A stretch of DNA of 64,000 nucleotides from Dipylidium caninum (Eukaryota; Platyhelminthes; Cestoda; Cyclophyllidea; Dipylidiidae). The notes under the pieces were generated by a model. It was given only the letters and a program-made list of their open reading frames with translations, did not search any database and was not told where the DNA came from. Each line of letters starts with the position of its first letter. Position 1 is the stretch's first letter. This document shows positions 59,889-64,000 of this stretch, one piece after another. Position numbers and translations under genes: made by a program. The stretch is taken from contig QEYB01000921.1 of assembly GCA_017562135.1 (NCBI GenBank), positions 930,001 to 994,000 of the forward strand, read 5' to 3'.

Positions 59889-62800
59889 TGCTCTTCGCGG
59901 AGTTTGACAGGCTAGTTGCTCAACAGGGTAATTTTTTATGTATAACAAATTTTTTTTTTCACCAAATCTTCAATTCTTATTTCACGCTTGTAGGGGTTAT
60001 TGTAAAAATCTTTCAGTAACAATATTATTTGCTATATCTTTTTCACGTGTATTACTTACTGGTCGTTTTTGCACACTACTTGTTTTAACCCTTTTTTATC
60101 AATTTAATGCCGGGCATTTTGGCTACTACTTGTGCATGAATAAGCCACAACATTTTCGATAGCTCCCATTACTTTCATTTTCGTCAATGACAACTGTTTT
60201 ATATCTTTACCGAAGTAATTGTCACTGCGGGATTTTGGATTTGAGGCAGTTTTTCACATTTTTTTGTGTCCCCTATCACCTGGTAAAAATTATGCACCTC
60301 CATGGTAGTTAATGAAATCTGAATTTTTCGAATACGATTATACGCGTCCTACCCTATTTGAATTTTACTCTTACACCCCCCTTAATATCGTTGAGACTCC
60401 TGTTTTCTTTTTTTGTTTTCAGCTAGCGACGTGTGCGGTAGTTTGATGTTGAATATCTTCCTGATTCCCTTCACTCTCAACATCATGGGGGCCACCGAAA
60501 GGTTGGGCATCTGCGTGACCAGCCCGCCCTCGTTGACCGACTAAAAGAGCACTATCGATTAGGTTTCGTTCGTTTATTTTTTTGCATATTGACTTTAATT
60601 ATCAGGTTGGGAAATTATGAAATGAGAGCTTGAGTATAAGTAAAAAACAAAAAGCACTTTTTTACATTATCCACTATAGTGAACTGAAATAATTTTCATG
60701 GCATCATATGACATTCTGTAAGGACTGGACAAGTCATACATGCGATTTTGCATAAAAAATCCTTATTTACAGAGTTATAAAACTACCTAAGCTTTTCTAT
60801 AATGTCATTTTGGCTAGTGTCTTTTCTCCCTTAGAAGTAATTAGTAATTACGATGACCAATGACCGGCCGGTTAAAGTATCGCGTGAATTGGGAGGGATA
60901 TGGTAAAATTCATATTATAGAGAAGTTATTTAATTTGTCAACAGTAATTGAAGTTTTATATGGTCGTCGTGCTTTATTATACAGTATTATTTGCGCCGCC
61001 AGTTTGATCATCATAAGTTTCCTCTTGCACGAAAATGCGACTCCGCTTCTGTTATGGTTAAGACTGGTTGTAGGAAGAAGGGATGACAAGTCCCCCTTTG
61101 GGCATCCCGACCATATTGCTAACGATAATGTCTTTTTGATTCGATTTCTGTTTATGAGTGTGTCCCGGAGTATGTATTTTTATCTACCAATTTGCATGAT
61201 CGTTTTCGATTTATCATAAAAATTCATTTTTCATTACAAGTGATGAATTGGTTTGGAGACGGCGGCAATCGTGTGTTGCGAGGCAAAAAAGATGTTCACT
61301 TGCTCTTACGCTTGATTACTTCCAATTGCCTCGCCTCCAACGGCACATATAAGTGCAATTTTTTTTAATTTTTTTTGTTGTACACCGACGTTTTAACCCA
61401 GCGGTATGTATGGCTGTTTCATGGCTCACCCAGGTTGTATGGATCAAATTTCACAGTCGAGGTAATTCTTTCTTGTAATCTTCACAAGCCGGTGATCTTC
61501 TTTGAAGCCCCTTGACGGTATTAAAATTCCCAGAACGATATTCTTTGAGCAAATATCTAGCACTTTTTATTAGTTCATCCATCTCTGTGTGCCTCATTAC
61601 CGTTTCTCAGAGCTTGAAATGCACTACAATTCAATTTGAATTAGTAAATCGGGTTTTGTTTGAGTCTGGTTTCGGCGAAAATAGGCTAAAAATCTGATAC
61701 AAATACGGAACATTTTTACAGGATGAGTAAGAATAATACCTTTGACATTTGTAAAATAGAAATGCCGATCAAACGTTACAATGCATCGGATTCGCGGGTG
61801 TGTACAGGATAAAATACACCCACTTTAAAGTTTCCCATCTAATATTTGGCCTAATAAATTTGGTGCCTTAATTGCACTCTTCATTTCTCTAACTCTGATA
61901 TCTTTAGCCGAAGGGCCGTAAACAACTGTCCATCCTTAAACTCGTGATAGTGTTTCACTCAGATACCTTCGTTAATACTTCGGATATATTTTTTTTGAAA
62001 GGGGCTTTTGAGTTGAACATAACCCTGAATCAAGAGTGATATTCAAATTTCTCTTATAAATTTCTGGTCTACCTAATGATAGGCTTAACTAAAACCATAC
62101 GAGTGTTTCGTTTTACTAATCTTTATTAAAATGTTTTGTTAGAAATTTTTTAAGTGTTCTCATTTACACCATTTTTTTGGCGTTTTATAATCATTATTCG
62201 GTTGTAACTAACCCTTGAGAAATAGTATCTGTGAAAAAATTGAGAATTTCCTATTACTATATGTTATATGTTATAATTTTGCGGATGTAACCTCTCTTGT
62301 TATTGTCAGATGTTCTTCCTGGGATTTCGTTTAAGATACGGGTTATCGTTTTCAATAAATCCGAAAACGATATCTGCTCTAAAAATTTATTATCTAAAAA
62401 TATGAGTCAGTTTTAATCAGAATTCTCAAAAACTTGTGGCTCTACGGAACACTTCTTTTATATAACGTGGAAAATTACTCTTATGCTTTCGTTAGTTAGT
62501 CCTGTCTGTGGCTCTGAGTGATTCAGAGTTTATCTTGTCAACCACCGACTTTCATGATTTCGCTTCCTGAGCTCTGCCACTTTGTATTGAAGGTTTGAAT
62601 AATTGTAATTGCACCGGTCATTTTTTGGTTTTATCCTTTCCCCCTTCCCACTGTTTAGTAATTTATTTTTTCCATTGGGCTTCGAAATGCCTACTCTCTT
62701 TCCAACTTACAACTCGTTTTTCAGGTCTGTCGATCAACCGAGGCCCGCCCTCCCAGCAGCAGAAATCCCCATTGTCTTCCGAGGAGAATCCCATTCCACC

Positions 62801-63327
62801 GCACGCCTATGATGAAATGGAGCTTTTTGCCAGTCAGGGTCGGAGATTTCAGACCCACTCTTCCTCGGGCAACATCACCTTACCGCATGGTTTACCGGAC
62901 GATGCACTTCTGGCAGCCGATCGGACTGGTGAGGGTAGCGATGGCAGTGGGAGTGACGGTTGCGCATTAGGCGATCTTGTAAATCTAACCTCTGCCTCGG
63001 CGTTGGACAACTTGGATGGAGTTGTTCAAACCGCCCATCTACATCAGCAGCAAACAACTCTACCTCATCCATGCCATGGAGGGAGCTGCTGTAGGTGTTG
63101 AGGATGACGATGAAGATGCAATTGCTGCGGCCACCACCGCTAAGGCACCACCCGCCTGGACTGCCAAGTATACGTTGAGGAGCCATTTTTGAACGCCATT
63201 AGGGCGGTGACATTCCATCATGCGGATCAAATTCTCGTCACGGGTAGTGAGGACTGTACTTTGAGGCTGTGGAGTCTTTCGAAAAAGGGTGCAGACCAAG
63301 AAGTCGTCTTGTCTAGATGTTGAGCCG
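59889..63327 (+). CDS. Striatin family, central region and first WD40 repeat (partial)
   Basis: Striatins are the regulatory B''' subunits of PP2A that scaffold STRIPAK complexes. Three exons join in compatible phase: 59889-59927 (39 nt), 60423-60562 and 62725-63327. Family matches: AEFDRLVAQ (human EFDFLV), DQPALVDRLKEHYR (human VDQGVITKLKEQYK), LGDLVNLT (human LGELAGLT), AKYTLRSHF, then NAIRAVTFHHADQILVTGSE, DCTLRLWSL and CLDVEP before a GTGAGT donor. These place it from the middle of the protein into the first WD40 blade. The remaining blades lie beyond the window, and the coiled-coil N-terminus is not found. The frame breaks at T runs 60442-60444 and 63186-63190 and at the A run 63282-63286, and probably twice more near 63030-63080. 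Each break is a one-base change in or beside a short homopolymer, so sequence error or recent decay are both possible. Confidence 0.85.
60563..62724. other. Striatin intron
   Basis: AT-rich intron of about 2.2 kb with a GTTTCG donor and a TTTTTCAG acceptor. It contains an open frame at 60860-61219 that shows no convincing domain. Confidence 0.6.
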
Positions 63328-64000
63328 GTGAGTTTTCGCTTTTCTATTTTTCATGTAATCTGTCTACCCCTAGGACTTATTCCCTTGAAATTTCGATCTT
63401 GCATACCTAATTACTCCCATCAAGCTCTGTGAGAATGCTTTTCGGACACGAAGAGACTCGCGAGCGAACACTTTGACCAGCATGCTTTGAGGCAATGTTC
63501 CGCCTGAAGGTCATTTTCGTAGTAGCAAATGAGTTCTGAGGCGTTACACCCGACTGTGGAACGAGCATCCACATGCCTGACTGCGCTCAGCTGCACCATG
63601 TTGGATGTCGAGTAGTCGGTTAGAGGTGTGCGAGCCGAAGTCATTATTGCTGTAAAGGATGCCTCTGTTAGCCGTAAAGAAAGAAGTTACAGAGATAGGC
63701 TGCTGTCTTCCTGCCGACTGGTGTTGGCAAAGGCGGTTTTTTTTATTGAATCGACATTACATTCAAAGCTCAAACTGTAGCATAAAAAATTGGTTATTCT
63801 GAAATTCCTTAAAATTGCATGAAAAGTGGATCGTAACATGTGTGAAAATAATGAGCACCGGTTTGTTAGAATCATATGGATTCTTTGACTCTAAAATTAA
63901 GTGTTTTTTGGCACAGTGTCATTCTTTGACTCTCCTTTTTTCCCTATGAAGTCAATTTGACAGCCGAGAAGCGGTTAGCCTAGTTGCCTTCTCGTCAGGA
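63328..64000. other. Start of the next striatin intron
   Basis: Non-coding sequence after a GTGAGT donor. The expected continuation of the WD40 domain (the next blade) was not found before the window end. Confidence 0.5.

Noticed and set aside
60860..61219. 119-codon frame beginning with RLKYRVNWEGYG, reminiscent of a chromodomain
   Set aside because: Only about ten residues resemble the motif, the rest is hydrophobic and AT-driven, and it sits in a striatin intron.

Overview
This is a eukaryotic, animal-type genomic window. It holds eight spliced protein-coding genes and one broken linker-histone-like copy, separated by long non-coding stretches. The gene set (clathrin heavy chain, profilin, HDHD5/CECR5, WDR61/SKI8, METTL13, DNAJC3, an MKK3/6-type MAP2K and a striatin) is that of a bilaterian. 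A series of 29-35 nt introns, small internal exons and AG acceptor-like sites close to start codons fit a parasitic flatworm (cestode, trematode or monogenean) best. The phylum is my inference, since no mitochondrial or rRNA marker is present.

Layout. 0.3-3.4 kb (+): last six exons of clathrin heavy chain. 6.5-6.8 kb (+): linker-histone globular domain with a broken reading frame. 6.8-22.2 kb: about 15 kb with no recognisable gene, containing one copy of a dispersed repeat. 22.2-22.6 kb (-): complete two-exon profilin. 24.4-28.6 kb (+): complete HDHD5, a HAD-family hydrolase. 31.0-39.4 kb (-): WDR61, six exons, first exon not found. 42.3-46.5 kb (+): METTL13-like double methyltransferase whose second half has lost its SAM-binding motifs. 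47.5-49.5 kb (+): DNAJC3/P58IPK. 50.5-58.3 kb (-): MKK3/6-type MAP kinase kinase. 59.9 kb to the window end (+): central part of striatin, running off the edge.

The neighbours do not form a pathway; they are ordinary housekeeping and signalling genes. WDR61 and METTL13 are head to head, as are MAP2K and striatin. DNAJC3 and MAP2K are tail to tail.

The most interesting observations are four. (1) Nine introns of 29-35 nt lie in three genes. (2) The C-terminal half of METTL13 looks catalytically dead while its N-terminal half looks intact. (3) Several single-base frame breaks sit in short homopolymers inside otherwise conserved exons of MAP2K, striatin, HDHD5 and the H1 copy; these are either assembly errors or early decay. 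(4) The MAP2K carries DYG in place of DFG. I did not find a new defence, mobile or RNA system.
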